A model generated the notes under the pieces. That model did not search any database. It was given only the letters and a program-made list of their open reading frames with translations, and was not told the origin of the DNA. A stretch of 64,000 nucleotides of DNA from Punica granatum (taxonomy: Eukaryota > Streptophyta > Magnoliopsida > Myrtales > Lythraceae), in NCBI RefSeq assembly GCF_007655135.1, contig NC_045129.1, positions 31,745,122-31,809,121 of the forward strand, read 5' to 3'. The translations under genes were made by a program, and so were the position numbers. This document shows, in pieces, positions 22,383-32,995 of this stretch (the first letter of the stretch is position 1; the number at the start of each line of letters is the position of its first letter).

Positions 22383-23515
22383 GGGTGCTACTACATGATT
22401 AGTTGAAACAATAACCACCGTAATTATTTTCTTTTCAGCAGTTAGATTTTACTAATTATGATCTAGACCATACATGCATATATTAATTTTTTATTTAAAA
22501 ATTCACGACTCATGTTATAACTTTTGATATTTTTAACTACTTCTTCTCGACAATGCTCTATCACGCCCGTGAAAGAATCAAATCCGATTTCCGATTCGAC
22601 ATTAAACAAAATGAATCCAACAGTTTAATAAATTAAATAATAATTTGATACTTTAAAGAAAGAAAAGGAAAGGAAAAAAAAATCAATTAAACTCCATCAT
22701 CTTCCTTGGCCCTGCAAATCCCGATCCCAAGAAAACAACACCGAAGCAATCAGTGAAGAGATTAACTTCTGCTAATAAAATCCACACACAACATCAAGCA
22801 ATCAGGGAAGAGATCATCACCGAAGATCCAAATTGTTTATCACCACTCAAGATTTCAATAGAATTCCTCGAGAAAACAAATTTTATCCATGCAATTGGTT
22901 GGATCCGTGGCGATGTAATTTGAAATTTGCATGACAGAAAATTTACGAAAACATAGAACTCGACCCTGATCTGCTTATAGTATTATGATCCAGAGCATCG
23001 GAGCAAGATCGATTATGATCTATGATGCCAAGTAGGGAGACAAACAACTCAACCGACGTCGCCGAGAGGGAATGGGGAGGAGTCGGGCTCAGAGTGGGCA
23101 GTCGAGAGGCAATGCAAGCATCGATGAGATTGAATTTTTCTTTCAATTTGAGGGATTTAACGAGAACGAATTTTTGATTGAATTTGGGAGATTCGATCCT
23201 TGTTCAATTGGGAGTCTATGAATATAAGATTTTTTTTCTTTTTATAAAGTAATTAAATTATTTTTATTTGATTGAACCGATACATTTCGGTTCAGTTTAA
23301 TATCAAAGCGGATTTGACTCATTAACGGGCGAGACTGAGCGTCGACGAGAAGTTGCGTGGTCACAAATATCGATAGTCAAATTATGAGGGCGTAAAAATC
23401 TTAATGTAAAAAATCTTGAACATGTATACGGCTAATATCTTACGTAAGAGAATCTAATGGTTAAGAAAAAAAAACCATGATGGTTGTTTTTGCTATCAAT
23501 TGCGGTAAAATCTCC
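22383..23515. mobile_element. Long-TIR DNA element, larger copy
   Basis: The right end read in reverse starts GGAGATTTTACCGCAATTGA; the left end is GGGTGCTACTACATGATTAG. Arms of ~250 bp are inverted and diverged, sharing the phrases CAGTTAGATTTTACTAA / ACCATTAGATTCTCTTA, TTTGACTAT and ACGCCCGTGAAAGAATCAAA. The same ends occur at 49769-50529, a shorter copy inside intron 2 of transporter copy 3. The ~600-bp interior (22680-23230) is GC-richer and unrecognised; it has no transposase. This element begins where copy 1 transporter homology has just faded. Confidence 0.65.
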
Positions 23516-24056
23516 ATTATATCGATACTGATTTAGCACCATACAAGATATGATAATTTCCTGTGTTTCTTGCTCTATTTCTATCACTTTGCTCTACTTC
23601 TGTTTAAACTTCTGATCGGCCCTGGGTTGACTTTCTTGGTTGATTTTGACCAATTTGCTCCTGACCTTATTTTTGTTTGTATGATCCCCTCTTCATTCCC
23701 CGGGCCAAAATGAGGTGTTTACAGCTGGGACAGCAAAATCGAGCGCTTCAATAGGCAAGGAAGAATGTGGTGATGGCTTTTGAGGCAAGGAACTCATTCC
23801 AAAAGGTGATGAGCCATGGGATGAGGAGGCCGATACACATGATCAGCGGTCTCCTCTCGATCCTTTAGGACGAGAACATCATAAACCTTGATCAGAGGCT
23901 CATTGTGGATGCAATGCCATAGACTAGCGCTATCCTATCGACTATGATCAATGTTGTGATAGAGATATCAACCAAGGACAATGGGAAGTTCCAGTTAGAG
24001 ATGAGACCTTTTCAGCTTCACTCAATGATAAGGGAGGCTTCTAGTCTCACAAAGTG

Positions 24057-24535
24057 TGTTGAGAATTGCGTCTTTAATTTTGGCCCGATCAATTTCCTAT
24101 TTTGTAGATTTAAATCTCTATATTTTGGCTAGGCAATTCCTTGAGAATATTGTGTTTTAGGATATTACAAATAGAGATAATATTGGGACTGATTATGTTG
24201 AGTGAATCGGAGTAATATAAATATGTGTCGAGAGCATTGATGTAGAGTGCAGGAGAGCATTTAGAGAGTGCGGGTATTCTTAAGATGGGATATCTCTTTG
24301 AGGGGTTAAAGGTTCATTGTTTGTGTTCGACCATTGTGCTTGTAAAGGACGCACTCGATATGTACTCCACTCTGTGATTATTGCTTAATAAGAAGCGACC
24401 GATGAGCCTCTTTTGCCCATAGATGTTTCCTTCAAGTGTTTCCACTACGTTTGAGGGTTTTACCCTGTATATTTTGTATATAATTTCTTCTCTCTTCCGC
24501 TACATCTTCCTTGATTATTGAGTCGATTCCCAACA
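24057..24535 (+). mobile_element. Copia-type solo LTR (479 bp)
   Basis: Starts TGTTGAGAATTG and ends CGATTCCCAACA, with inverted ends typical of copia LTRs. It is flanked by a perfect 5-bp duplication AAGTG (24052-24056 and 24536-24540). It contains AAATATGTGTCGAGAGC and a T-rich 3' part but no internal domain. It interrupts the ethylene receptor pseudogene at a Lys-Cys codon pair, and the receptor reading frame resumes directly after the duplication. Strand assignment is arbitrary. Confidence 0.9.
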
Positions 24536-24800
24536 AAGTGCATATATAAGAGATTCAGGCTCTAGGTTGATGTTTAGAGAGCTCTCTATCGAACGAGGGG
24601 AGGACTTTTCAGATGATTCAACATATGGTGGGATACCTATTGGATAGCGGTGATGGAATATGGGAGTAGTGACTTTTCGCATCTTTTATGCCAAGGCCAG
24701 TGAGGGCGTGAATGATTGACGGGTGTGGTTAATGAGCATGCCCCAGAGGCTATTGGTTCAATAGTCAATTTTCTTCAAATGATGGGTAGGTTCCTTCCAG

Positions 24801-24997
24801 GCGAGGAGCCAATATATTGGCAGTGGGGCAATTGCCCCCCAAACTTTAAATTTTTTAAAATTTTGTCCTAAAAGTATGCTTATTTATGAGTTTTTTTAAT
24901 ATAAAATTAGTATTTTGCCCCCTGAAAAATATATTTATGTACTATTTATATCAAGTAATATTTTTGTCCCCCTGGATGAAAATCTTGGCTCTGCCCT
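24801..24997. mobile_element. Small MITE-like insertion in the receptor pseudogene
   Basis: GAGGAGCCAATATATTGGCA on the left and ATGAAAATCTTGGCTCTGCC on the right are imperfect inverted complements (GGAGCCAA / TTGGCTC). AT-rich DNA and runs of C (GCCCCCCAAAC, GTCCCCCTGG) lie between. It separates two parts of the receptor homology. Confidence 0.55.
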
Positions 24998-25134
24998 TGT
25001 TCCTTCGGTTCATAATTCTATTCGCTGGAGTTGTAGCAACACAGACTCAAAGGATAGTCTCAGTTTTACCATCTGCAAGAAGCTTGTGGAGGTCAGCATT
25101 CACAACCTTCACTCTGTTACCGTGCGATTTTAGG

Positions 25135-25760
25135 CCTCTATATCGTTAGCTGTAGGAGGAATTTTAGTTTTAGTCAGCAATTTACTGCAAACTTAAGCTT
25201 TTTTCTATTTCTTGCTTGAAAAATGCTCAATGTCTTTTCAACCGTTTCATATTTTTTCTATAACTTCTTACGAGTTTTGTAAAATAAAAAAAAAAACTCG
25301 TCTTAATAAGTGTACCGTGACAAAATAACATTTGGTCACTATATCTTATAACTTATAGTGAAAAACTTATTTTCGTGATGAAATGTAATTATCACGATTG
25401 ATAATGTTAGTTATAACGTTCTTTGTATCACAACATATGAAAATATCTATATACATATAGAGATATATATATCTACATATTTTTATTATGAGACTTTTCG
25501 CAATATATTTTCTTATGATAAAATTTCATCTGTGGCAAAAAATTTATCACAAGATATTTTCTAGGGGTGATGAAGAGATATGGCTATTCGTGCGAAAAAA
25601 ATAAGAAGTCATTTATTTATTCCCCTATTGAGTGAAGGTGCAAAAATAAAAGGTGGCCCAAAAGACTCCAATATCCATTTTGTAGCATATTCAAATGGTC
25701 AAAAGGGTATTTGTGGAATTTCAGAAAAAACATAAGGGTATTTTAGGAATTGAAAATCGT
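25135..25760. other. AT-rich intergenic DNA, no gene seen
   Basis: Contains short inverted phrases (CTATATACATATAGAGATAT) and T-rich tracts; no coding sequence is supported. Confidence 0.5.
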
Positions 25761-25769
25761 GTTATGCAT

Positions 25770-26162
25770 CGAACTGGGAAATCTCGAGAATGTCGATTAT
25801 GAGGTGTTCACAACCGTGGAGAGGATGAAGCTTGTAGGCCGGGGTTACGCCTAGGCCAAGAAAAAGCACCTGAACCCCAGCCGCCGACAAAATAAGCGCC
25901 GTCGTGAGCTCACGGACCGACTGCTTGAACTCAGACAGAGGAGCTAGGGAGCGTCCGTAACAGGAAGTTGGACCTGCTGAACTCACTGGCTAATCTGGAG
26001 GTGTTCGTGCGGAAGTTGAAGGACATCAAACTGGTGACAAAGCTGAGGGACAAACATGGCTTCCAGGGTTTCGTCGCCATCGACCCCAATGGCATCTCCC
26101 ACCGGACGGTGAAACCCCTTAAGAAAGGGATTGTGGCTGTGAATCTGGAATACCACACCTAA
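25770..26162 (+). pseudogene. Unrecognised GC-rich coding-like fragment
   Basis: Base composition rises sharply relative to its surroundings. An open frame at 25968-26162 encodes 64 residues (MDLLNSLANLEVFV, then KLRDKHGFQGFVAIDPNG and a C-terminal VNLEYHT). Upstream, other frames contain basic stretches such as KKKHLNPSRRQNKRRRE separated by stops. This looks like the eroded end of a gene, but I do not recognise the family, and the opposite strand is also largely open, so the strand is uncertain. Confidence 0.3.
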
Positions 26163-26449
26163 GTGAAGGGTTACGACCGTGTTAACTTGTTGGGCCGAGT
26201 TTCCCTCCTAAGTGAAGGGTTGTCGAAGATTGTTTAGGTTTAAGTCTATATGGATGATATCGCGTTTAAAAATCATGAATTTATTTTGAAAACAAGCAAT
26301 ATATATAGGAGGTTAAGGGTGGAAGATATACATATAATGTCCTGCGGAAGAAGGCAGGGAAGAAATCAACGAAGAAATGAGAAGATTAGAGAAGATAAGC
26401 AGAGTATGTTCGGTTCGGATCTTGTCTCCGTAATTCGAAAAAGATTACT
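26163..26449. other. Short intergenic stretch, nothing recognised
   Basis: AT-rich to purine-rich DNA (GAAGAAGGCAGGGAAGAAAT) with no supported feature. Confidence 0.4.
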
Positions 26450-26686
26450 GCTGCGTTTGGTTTCATAGTAGGATTTTAAAATCAGATTTTGATTTTGAAA
26501 AAGAGTGGTATAAATGTGACTCACATTTTGACTTTGTATGAATTATTTTGTTTTGTTGTGGAAAAAAAGTTGTATAAATGGGGCCCACTCTTTGAATTTG
26601 TATGAGTTGTTTTATTTTGTTGTGGATAGAATTAAGTTATAATTGTGATTCTAAAATTTCATCCACAAATCAAACAATCCCGTTAC
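26450..26686. mobile_element. MITE related to 13952-14130
   Basis: The left end GCTGCGTTTGGTTTCATAG and the reversed right end GGGATTGTTTGATTTGTGG are followed on both sides by a phrase ending TTTTAGAATCA or TTTTAAAATCA. The interior duplicates a ~84-bp unit containing TTGTATGA-TT-TTTTGTTGTGGA. Confidence 0.6.
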
Positions 26687-26936
26687 TGAAGTCGTTCATC
26701 TTTGAATGCAGAATTTGAATTCTAGGCTCATCGTCTTCAACCTAAACGGTGGAGATCAGCGTTGGAGTCTTAAAGCCTGCATTTTGAGTCTTTTGCTCGT
26801 TTGATTTTCTTGTTTGATGATATCTTTCAACTGAAGTTCTAATTTTTTTTCGATTAGTTGCGATTGTTAAGAAACTTGCTTTTTAATTATTAGTTGAGTT
26901 GATTGATTAGGACGTGCCTCTAGTTGGTGACTGATA

Positions 26937-27590
26937 GAAAAGAACTCCTTTTGTATTCCCATTATTGATCGATGGATGAGATCTGTGATGCTTTTGTCAC
27001 GCGGTTTATGATCCAAGAAATATCCGGATCGGAATCCACTCCCCATCACCAAGGATCCTCAAATCTTTCTCCAAGTCCAACCGTCCTTGTCACTTGTAAG
27101 AAGAGCTCTGGCCTTGTTATCGAGAGCTCACTCCAACGCTCAAGTTAGAGAGTATTTTCAGATAATATTCGAGAAAGACTTTTAAGTTACCTTACGATCT
27201 GCTTATATAGAGGAATAGAGATGGTGTGTGAAAAATGAATGAGATGGAGGGGGCCTTGATAATGGGCCTATAAGCCTTCTCAGGCCTTTATGGTCAGTCG
27301 AGGTTTCTATAAAATTATGAGGCAAATGCTACATAAATTGAAGATTACCTCCACATCAGTTTACTCCCATGCCGACGAGTTTTTCACTTGGAATTCTCGG
27401 TTCTTTTGATTATTTTATTTATTATTGCTACAACATTGTTCAGGGTTGTAGAACTCGATTTTGGCCCGTGGCACTAGTTCGATGCCCGATTCACGACATT
27501 AGAAGGGTTTTTAAAAAAATCATATGATCGACCAGAATTACCGAAGAGTTGACCGCCATTGAAACGGTATCAGACAGCCACGATATATTA
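26937..27590. repeat. Dispersed repeat R, copy 1
   Basis: 26937-27010 and 27350-27590 match 45248-45320 and 45315-45530 in the same order. Shared phrases include ACTCCTTTTGTAT-CCCATTATTGAT, CGATTTTGGCCC and GATTCACGACATT / GATTCACAACATT. About 340 bases (27010-27350) are unique to this copy. It lies downstream of transporter copy 2, as its partner lies downstream of copy 3. Function unknown. Confidence 0.6.
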
Positions 27591-28131
27591 CATTCTAATT
27601 GTTCATTTCATGAGCTGCACTTCAAGTTTTTACAACACCCGTGGATCCACACGGATTGGAAAATGTTGAAGTTGGAAGTCGATAAATGAACAGTGCAACA
27701 GCGCAAATTATCGATTTGACTAACCGCCCGGACCTCAACCCAATTGACAAAGCCGTAAGTGCCTGGACGTAGCTCCATCAATTGGCTTTCCAATGGTACC
27801 TCATGGTCCTTATTTGCCTACAGAACCAGGGACTAATGATTTTTCCCGTAAAATTGTGCAAAGGAGAGCTTGCAAACAGTGAAACAGATCTTTGTCGATT
27901 TCAATCGATCACCGGAGCTCCATAAAACTCTTTTGGCGAATCGCTGCCATTTCGGTGCTGCTTTCACCTCTTTTGTAGTGTGTCCATGTTTCTTTCCGTA
28001 ACGAGAAATGATGTTAAAGAGCTTTGTGTAAAATTGTGATGTCGAAATAATGAGCTTACAAAACAATCAATGCAAACACCGAAACAAGTGATGTTGGCCA
28101 CGATCTACATATTCAAGTAATCTTGGATAGT
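27591..28131. other. 3' flank of transporter copy 2
   Basis: 27975-28060 matches the 3' flanks of copies 1 and 3 (phrase TTTCTTTCCGTAACGAGAAAT). Unlike those, no RETICULATA-RELATED exon-7 sequence is found here. Confidence 0.6.
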
Positions 28132-31100
28132 CTATACATCCGCAAACAACTTGTACGTTTTGGCATCAAGAGTTATCTGCCTCACCGCTGCAATCGACGC
28201 GATTACCCCAAGTATCGAGAAGACCACAGCAATGGTGATGTTAACCCAGAAGATGGGGCTCCGTTTGGAAGGCTTGAATGTGAGGTTAAAGAAGACGACG
28301 GGCAGGATGAAGTCCAGGGGTATGAAACCGAAGGCTCCGATCAGGGAGTTGATGTCGCCAAAGAATGGGAGCATGGACGCAATAGTTATTGCAGCAATGA
28401 CCGCCAATGAACGGAAGATGACTCGAGGGACCACGTTCCGCGGGGAGAATTCGCCGCTCTTTGGGTCCGCGAATGCCCGCTCGAGGGCTTCATTTGTGGG
28501 TTGGCAGTAGACCTGCGTCGTCAACGTCGTAATGGTTAATGACATGTTGTTGAAACGATTGTCAATTACTAATTAATCATGTAACTTCGAGCCGAGGGAT
28601 GGAGTCGAACCAGGGCAGCTCTTCACAGCTATCCAATTAATCCATCAAATCGATCGAAGGTTGTTGGTAACTGCCAATCGAGATCGAGACAGAATGGAGC
28701 TTAAGTACTTACCACAGCAACGGCAGAGAGTTGGAGGATAGTGAACATGTTGGTCATGAGGATGAACCATCTGGGCAACAAGGGCCGGTCGTCCACCACA
28801 AAGTTGCTAAGAATCTGCCCTTCCGCTTGATTCCCGAAGGCCCAGTAACCCGATATCGCAACGCTGAAGAAGGTGACTGTCACAATGGTGTAGCACAGGC
28901 TGAGCCCCTTGAACATCTTCCCTTTCACTGGAGGCGCCAACGTAGCCTATATGCAACAGAATATTATATTGTTCGATAAAAAAAACTTATCAGTTTAAAA
29001 TATTCACGAGTTAAAATGGAATAAACTGAACACTATAAGTGATGTTTGTAGTCATTTTCAGCAACCTGGATCTCGGGAATGATCCCATTGCCAAAAGTAG
29101 TGGCAATGATCGCAATGGCATTGAAGATCCCGAAGACGCGGCTCTCTGCATCCCCGAGAACGGAATAGTCCTTCTCAGGCCCCTTGGATGAGTTTCCTTC
29201 AGAAAGGTCAATTTTTCAGGTCAGCCTGTTATTGCAGGACTCAATCGACTTTGAAAAGGTACTCGTATTTAAAAAAATATACTTACCGATATGGATAGAA
29301 CCTGCGGTTGCACAAGCACTATAGGCTAGGCAGAGAACCAAAGACACTAAGTTGATGTACCTAAGTGAGTGAAAGGATGGGAATTGAGCTAAAATCAACA
29401 TTAGACATCCGAAAATCATGACAAATTCATAGAGCTTCATAGTTCCATTGGGCTCCGAGAGCAAATAAATTGCCTGCAAATAAATAAAATAACAAAAAAA
29501 TTGATTAGCGATAACAGAATTGGACCCGGACTTGATCAACGGGCCTCAACCTCAGCCCAGACGTTACGATGTCAAGGAAATTTGTGATGATAAGATCAAC
29601 ATGAGACATGTCGATCCCGCACAAGGCAAGAGTCAAAAATGACATACGATATGTATTGATTCTATACAACATCAAGATCAAGTCTAGGTAAATGTTTTCT
29701 TATCGGATCGTGCTCTGACCTTCAAGCATTGCCCTCCCAGAAGTGTGTTACCGACGACTGCGCCATAGCATACCATGAGTTGGATCGGGCCCACGTAAAA
29801 CCGACCCCATCTCCGGCCTGCAAAAGCCCATTAATCCAATTACCATAATTCTTTCTTCTTGTTCAACGGAAATCTACACTAATGCTGCACTCGCCATAAT
29901 ATTAGGTTTTAATTGATACCTATAAAATTAAAAGATTGTATGTAGCAAAAAAAAAAAAAGAAAAGAGAAAAATAACTTTTTTCTTCTTGTTGAAAGGAAA
30001 GATAACTTCAAAGTGGACATGTATATTGAAGTGAGAAAACAGAGATAAGAGATGTGTGTATTAATTTAAATAGTGTTACAATTTTATTCAGGTGTTTGTT
30101 ATTTTTTATTCACTTTTGTTGTTCTTCAATAAAGTCAAAGACGTAAAATCAAATAAAAAAATACCTATTATGATATTAAATGCTATCAGTAATATGGATA
30201 TAGATAATACAGATATTAATCATGTCAATTAAAAAATAAAAATAATATTAAATACGGATTCAGACATTGGACCACATTGTCTGATCTCGACAGCTGGCAA
30301 CTTGGAAATTCGTTCACAAAATTGGGACGTTTGTTCTGATTATAGTGCGTGCTTTGATTTGCCACTCAGGGAAGTCCGAAACGAAAACCTTGACACATCA
30401 ATTGGCCCAAAATTCGCCAGCTGATATAAATTTGTTTCTTCTTCTTCTAGTTTTTTTTTTGTCGGCCGATATTTATTTGTTGGATACGTCAATTTCGTCA
30501 ATTCTTGTATCAAAATCATTGGCCACATGAATGGAATCTCAATCTCTTGTGAAACCAGATCAATGTTGCTTCCATTTTATTCGGCGACATGTTAATCACT
30601 GTGGAGAATTAATTAATGATGAAGCCGAGGGGCTTACCCAAAATGTCGTTAGCCATATCTCGAAATCTGAGATGTCGATGACCGATCTGGGCCTGGTGCT
30701 CGAGGACCAAAGATATAAGGTTGTAGGAGTAGAAGGTCACAAGAGCACCAACGATGAGGCAGATTAAGCCGGCAGCCCATCCCAAGAAGGTAAACGCGTA
30801 GGGCAGACTTAGAAGTGCCGGTGCCACAATCGAGGTTGTTAGATGATAGCCGCAATGTAACCATGACCCTACATGTATGGAAAAAAAAAAGGTTGGTGAT
30901 TCAAGTAAGATATTTCTAAAGATAGAAAAATCAGCCCATTGCAAGACTTTTACTTGCGATTATCTTTTTTTTTTTTTTGGCAGTGAACTTGCGATTTCTC
31001 ATGCGGTATGATATGATAGATTTACTTGAAAATTTTTCGAAAAGGACAGCAGCGGTCTATCTATGTCCACCAGATTCTTCAAATGAAATGATAGTGGTGG

Positions 31101-31780
31101 AATTCATCAAAACAGAAGGAAATGATAATGGGTGGAGGACAGAGAAATTTAACTGCAGCATGAAACACAGAGTAGAAATATATATATATTTTTTATTTTC
31201 TTTTTCCTCTGCCCTACTTTGCAAATAAAACCCGCTCACATAAGGTAAACTTTGTTAAATGTACTGCACTACGTGATTGCGTGACAATTATAATTTGCCA
31301 ATAATAATTGGCATTGAATTAACTCCCACATCTACTGACGAATCCACCGATCCCCTTGACAGTGCTATTAAGTGGGGGAGCTGTCCTAGAAGTATTCTCA
31401 GAATCAAGGTTGAAAGTGAACAGAATCTTTGGAAACTATACTTTATAGTAATGGATCAAATCAAAGATGATGTATACTTACATATTCCAGTAAAAATATA
31501 ATATAAGGAAAAAAGTACTTTAAATAGGTAACACACACACACATATTTATATATATATATATATATATGCACGTACGTAAATGTTCCAATTAACGGGATG
31601 AGTTCTTCATCAGTTGGATTGATCGATCGTACCTTTGGATTTGAGAACAAAGAGAGCGCCCGCGTCGAGTTCCTTCTGGTCCTGGTGATGCGATGGCTGT
31701 TCATGAGTAGAGGATATGGAGCCATCTCCACCAGATCCTTCATCTTGCGCCATGGCTGATTTTGGTCTCACTGCTCCCAT
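28132..31780 (-). CDS. GAT1: GABA transporter 1-like amino acid permease, copy 2
   Basis: Seven exons with GT-AG introns: 31633-31780, 30638-30868, 29720-29817, 29287-29473, 29066-29196, 28713-28946 and 28132-28512. The total is 1410 nt, 469 residues plus TAG, with no internal stop. A hydrophilic N-terminus (~45 residues, Asp/Glu/His/Gln-rich) precedes the first membrane segment GSWLHCGYHLTTSIVAPALL. Family motifs follow: LLSLPYAFTFLGWAAG, ILAQFPSFHSLRYIN, GNGIIPEIQATLAPPVKGKM, SGYWAFGNQ, VYCQPTNEALE, AAITIASMLPFFGD and the C-terminal DAKTYKLFADV. This is the AAAP/AUXIN permease family (about 11 membrane spans). Arabidopsis GAT1 is a proton-driven GABA importer of the plasma membrane; substrate here is inferred from family. 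A second in-frame ATG at codon 10 is a possible start. Confidence 0.92.
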
Positions 31781-32430
31781 CTCTCTCTCATTGAGTTTGG
31801 TGAGTTTTTCAGACTAAAAACTAGAGAGAGAGAGAGAGATGAAGATATTATGGAGAGAGAGATACATGGAAGATATATACACACACACATGTATGTATAT
31901 ATATATAAGAGAGAAGGATTTTAGAAAGCAAAAGTCCGATGAACATTATTGGGAGGTCAACTGAAGGCTGCGGCCAGCTCAAGATTAAGAAGGTGACACC
32001 ATATTTTCTTCCCTTTGACTTCCAACCCACCATTGATACAGTCTCGATAATAATAAAATATACAACTGTAGCGATGCAGTGTGGTCAGACACAAATTGCG
32101 CGAGCGGGCAAATTTTATCTGTCGTGTAGGAGTTTGATGTATATTGAAAACATCCCATAGGCAAATTAAGTCAATACCCGAATGACGATTAATTAGTCTC
32201 AAACAGTACGTATATTTTACTCAATTTATGTGTGTGTGTGTATATATATATATATATTATGAGATAGCAGTTATATCATTTTCATTAATAAAATACGAGT
32301 ACAAACACATAGGGACACTATTAAACAAGAGAACAAAGACCAAACCGAAAATAGAAACTGGGAACAAAGACGCTCAAAGGGATAATATACATGTGAACAA
32401 TACAGACAAAGACAACTCTGGACTTGAATT
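31781..32430 (-). promoter_or_regulatory. 5' flank of transporter copy 2, conserved with copy 3
   Basis: The GA-rich leader (31825-31860) and the upstream phrase GAAAGCAAAAGTCC (31925-31940) match the region above copy 3. So do CCAACCCACCATTGAT (~32022) and TTATATCATTTTCATTAATA (~32272). (CA)n and (TA)n tracts are interspersed. This is the probable promoter side, but no specific TATA or factor site can be assigned safely. Confidence 0.45.
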
Positions 32431-32990
32431 GACTACAAATGGTTTTCATATAATTAGTAATTTTCAAGATTTTAATTATTTCCTTATTTACAATACTACG
32501 ATAACATTATCAAATTATAATCTAACTAAATAACAATATTCTAATATATCAAAAGAGACCATTTTTTTGCACTCGCGTCCAGAATCCGCCACTGTAAGAC
32601 GGAAAAAGGCGAAAGGTTGTGGAAAAAGAGATTTAAAAGCGGCAAATTTTAAGAAAATGAGCATTGTGCTATGATATATATTCTCACATAGTAATAAAGT
32701 GGTTTTATATTTAATTCTTACCAGTAAAATTATTTTTACCTCTTTATTTAGATTTAGATTTTCTTATATTAAATCAACAGACATTCTTCGTAATAAAAAT
32801 ACAGATTTTCAATGCTAATATAGAGAGAGAATTTGAATATAAAATAAAAGAAAAGGCATGAGTTTATTATTATTTAATTTATTGACGTTTGAAATTCTAT
32901 AAATTTATTTGTAAACACTTATAAATGTAATAAATATAATCACCTTCATAATACAAAATAAATAGTAACATAGGCAATTGAATAAGAGAG
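32431..32990. other. AT-rich intergenic DNA, no gene seen
   Basis: No recognised coding or repeat structure apart from general AT-richness up to the start of the long solo LTR. Confidence 0.5.
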
Positions 32991-32995
32991 AATAC

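Larger units (their letters stand above)
23725..25134 (+). pseudogene. ETR2: Ethylene receptor (ETR2/EIN4-type) pseudogene, kinase-like region
   Basis: After an acceptor-like TTTACAG the sequence reads LGQQNRALQ, stop, [17 protein letters not shown], then [12 protein letters not shown] around the phospho-acceptor His region. It continues in frame through LDQRLIVDAMP, STMINVVIEISTKDNG and LEMRPFQLHSMIREA. Stops replace Gln or Lys codons three times (e.g. after GLLSIL and DAMP). After a solo LTR the frame resumes as KCIYKRFRL with further stops, then QMIQHMVGYLLD. Following another small insertion, the C-terminal DSLSFTICKKLVE ends the family-type kinase-like domain. The N-terminal membrane and GAF domains are missing. 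Family members are ER-membrane ethylene sensors of subfamily 2; this copy cannot encode one. Confidence 0.85.

Noticed and set aside
28123..28979. Plus-strand open frames over transporter exons (also at 19503-19907, 47915-48345 and 48487-48891)
   Set aside because: Antisense shadows of conserved minus-strand exons 5-7.
31456..31743. 95-codon minus-strand frame at the start of GAT1 copy 2
   Set aside because: Wrong frame running past the exon 1 donor into intron and a TA repeat.
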